This document shows positions 4,469-5,986 of a stretch of 5,986 nucleotides of DNA, one piece after another (positions within the stretch are counted from its first letter, which is position 1; the number at the start of each line of letters is the position of its first letter). Position numbers and translations under genes: made by a program. This stretch comes from Desulfobacca acetoxidans. GTDB lineage: Bacteria; Desulfobacterota; Desulfobaccia; Desulfobaccales; 0-14-0-80-60-11. The notes below the pieces were generated by a model. It was given only the letters and a program-made list of their open reading frames with translations. It searched no databases and was not told where the DNA came from. Location: NCBI GenBank assembly GCA_020723225.1, contig DYJG01000174.1:1-5986 (forward strand), read 5' to 3'.

Positions 4469-5923
4469 TTGACAAATATATTTTCGCACCAGCCTTTAAT
4501 CACTCCCTGGGACGGAGACAATTGTCAGCCCTGCCATCGCCATTTCTACCACCAGCCCGGCGGCAAGCTGTCATTTCCACCCGAAGTGGAGGAACAATGG
4601 GAGGTGATAGTGGTGGGTGCGGGTCTCTCCGGACTTACTTCCGCCTATCATTTAAAGGAACGCCGAGTCTTGGTGCTGGAGGCAGGCAAGGTCCCGGGAG
4701 GCGTATGCCGGCAGGGTTCTTTTCGGGGACTTGCCTATCCAGCCGGTTCCGCTTATTTCTATTATCTGGGCGACCCTTCCTGGGAGGCCTGGTATCAGGG
4801 CCTCGGGCTGCCACTGGCTGACTCCTTGATAGCCAAGCCGGTGAGCGCCCTATTCTATGAAGGCCGCTGGTATCCTGATTGTTTTTCCAAACCTGGCCTC
4901 CGAACGCTGCCGTTGTCACGCAAGGCCATAAATGGTCTGGTAAATCTGGCCGACAATCTGGCGGCCTGGGAGGAAGTTTGGGATCCGATGGGTTCCGATA
5001 GTTTGCCCAATCCGGAGTTAGACCAGATCTCCCTGGCGCATTTCCTGGAAAATGAGCGGGAACTGCCGCCGCAGGTCACCAGCATCTTGACTCCATATTG
5101 CCGTTCTTGTCTGGGCGCCGGCCCCGATGCCGTCTCCGCCTGGGCCGGCCTCTTTTTTCTGATGTCGGAGTTCTCAGAAAAAGCCAGGACCGCCGCTTTC
5201 CCCGGAGGTAACGCCATGATCGCTCAGGCCCTGGCGCAGTCACTAAACCCACCGGTCCGTTGCGGACAAACCGTGGTACGCTTGGAGCCCACTCCGCATG
5301 GCGTGAATCTGCTGGTGTGGGATCGCCTGGATAACCGTGGCTATCGTCTTCAAGCCAGGGCAGTGATCCTGGCGCTGGGGAAATTTGCCGCCCGACATAT
5401 CCTCCCTTCTGATGCGGGGTGGAACCTGGAGATTTTTGGCCGGTTCCGCTATAGCGGCTATGTGGTGGCAGCCTTGTGCGGTCACATCTCCTTGGAAAGC
5501 CCGGGCTATGAGAACTGGGTAGTAGGAGATGAGAATTTTTCAGACTTCCTCATTTCTCCCCGAAATCCCCGGGGGAATGGACCCAGGGTGATGACGGTAT
5601 TCGCACCCCAACCTTTTGCGTTAAGCCGGGAGGCCTTGCTGAGAATTAAACCCGAAGATAAGGCTAAGAAACTCTTGGCCGCAGTGGAAAGCAACTTCCC
5701 GGGAACGGCCAGGGAAGTGGAAGAAATCCATCTCTACCGCTTCGGGCATGCCCAAATCGTGCCCTATCCCGCATTTCTCACCGCCGTGAAGGGAAATATC
5801 GCTCAAGCGAGGGGGCGCATTGTTCTGGCGAACTCTGATCTGGAGGGCCTGCCTTGTATCGAAGCGGCCATCGTCCAGGGACAAAAAGCGGCCCGTCAAA
5901 TCGAAGCTATCTTTGCTGGTTAA
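4469..5923 (+). CDS. FAD-dependent amine-oxidase/phytoene-desaturase-type oxidoreductase with CxxCH N-terminal extension
   Basis: This 484-aa protein has a Rossmann FAD-binding site at VIVVGAGLSGLTSAYHL (residues 46-62; GAGLSG 50-55), E71 in VLVLEAG to hold the ribose, and PGG 76-78. The FPGGNAMIAQALAQSL segment (244-259) and the C-terminal FAD motif GRIVLANSDLEGLPCIEAAI (449-468) are typical of the flavin amine-oxidase / protoporphyrinogen-oxidase / carotenoid-desaturase superfamily. The substrate cannot be read from the sequence. About 45 residues precede the flavin fold and include C19-Q-P-C22-H23, then H25 and H28: a CxxCH, heme-c-like motif, but with no signal peptide. Zn or another metal is equally possible. 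C211 and C214 (YCRSC) form another close pair. The TTG at 4469 is the only conventional start between an upstream stop (4457-4459) and the flavin fold, but its ribosome site is weak (AAAG). GTG codons near the fold are alternatives that would remove the extension. The gene is divergent from the rest and appears to be monocistronic within the window. Confidence 0.9.
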   Translation: MTNIFSHQPLITPWDGDNCQPCHRHFYHQPGGKLSFPPEVEEQWEVIVVGAGLSGLTSAYHLKERRVLVLEAGKVPGGVCRQGSFRGLAYPAGSAYFYYLGDPSWEAWYQGLGLPLADSLIAKPVSALFYEGRWYPDCFSKPGLRTLPLSRKAINGLVNLADNLAAWEEVWDPMGSDSLPNPELDQISLAHFLENERELPPQVTSILTPYCRSCLGAGPDAVSAWAGLFFLMSEFSEKARTAAFPGGNAMIAQALAQSLNPPVRCGQTVVRLEPTPHGVNLLVWDRLDNRGYRLQARAVILALGKFAARHILPSDAGWNLEIFGRFRYSGYVVAALCGHISLESPGYENWVVGDENFSDFLISPRNPRGNGPRVMTVFAPQPFALSREALLRIKPEDKAKKLLAAVESNFPGTAREVEEIHLYRFGHAQIVPYPAFLTAVKGNIAQARGRIVLANSDLEGLPCIEAAIVQGQKAARQIEAIFAG

Positions 5924-5986
5924 ACAGCAAGAGAAAGTGGGGTTCGCCTGAGGCTTACGCAAGGGTTGCTGCCGGGGACAATAGAA
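5924..5986. other. Intergenic tail, nothing recognised
   Basis: These 63 bases after the flavoprotein stop codon show no coding sequence, no convincing hairpin with a T-run, and no RNA gene. A short GCCTGAGGC element is too small to call a terminator. Confidence 0.5.

Noticed and set aside
4469..4474. TTGACA at the start of the flavoprotein gene as a -35 box
   Set aside because: It coincides with the start codon, and no good -10 lies 16-18 nt downstream.
5621..5962. 113-codon minus-strand open frame at the right end
   Set aside because: It is antisense to the 3' end of the flavoprotein gene, including its conserved FAD motif.

Overview
The window holds seven genes that look real. Six lie on the minus strand (one cut off by the left edge) and one lies divergently on the plus strand at the right. 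Base composition is moderately GC-rich. The set of a soluble multi-PAS histidine kinase, a NarL/LuxR-type regulator, small Cys-rich and hypothetical proteins, and frequent TTG starts resembles an anaerobic Desulfobacterota ('deltaproteobacterial') genome such as the Desulfobacca/Syntrophobacterales type. That placement is an impression from protein style; no rRNA or marker gene is present to confirm it.

Layout from right to left along the minus strand. An AT-rich divergent intergenic region (4227-4468) carries a good sigma70-like promoter for a 230-aa protein with a proteasome-beta/HslV-like Ntn-hydrolase N-terminus (3534-4226). After 84 nt comes a 640-aa soluble sensor kinase, REC-PAS-PAS-HisKA_3-HATPase (1527-3449). 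Its 3' end overlaps a 225-aa NarL-family response regulator (881-1558), so the two form a coupled two-component pair. After about 175 nt of structured DNA, including a perfect 10-bp inverted repeat, come a small four-cysteine protein (532-705), an 83-aa conserved-looking protein (199-450) and the start of a degenerate receiver-domain protein (1-227). The last two overlap by 29 nt.

On the plus strand, a 484-aa FAD-dependent amine-oxidase/phytoene-desaturase-type oxidoreductase (4469-5923) follows a TTGACA promoter whose -35 box lies inside a 7-bp perfect palindrome. Its N-terminal extension carries a CxxCH motif with nearby histidines.

Taken together the minus-strand block looks like a signalling locus: a cytoplasmic kinase with its own receiver and a Cys-bearing PAS domain, a DNA-binding partner, and small accessory proteins that may be part of the pathway or merely co-transcribed. 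The most unusual items are the orphan proteasome-like hydrolase and its odd translation start, the pseudo-receiver, the small Cys protein, and the CxxCH-tagged flavoprotein. No tRNA, rRNA, CRISPR array, insertion sequence or phage gene was seen.
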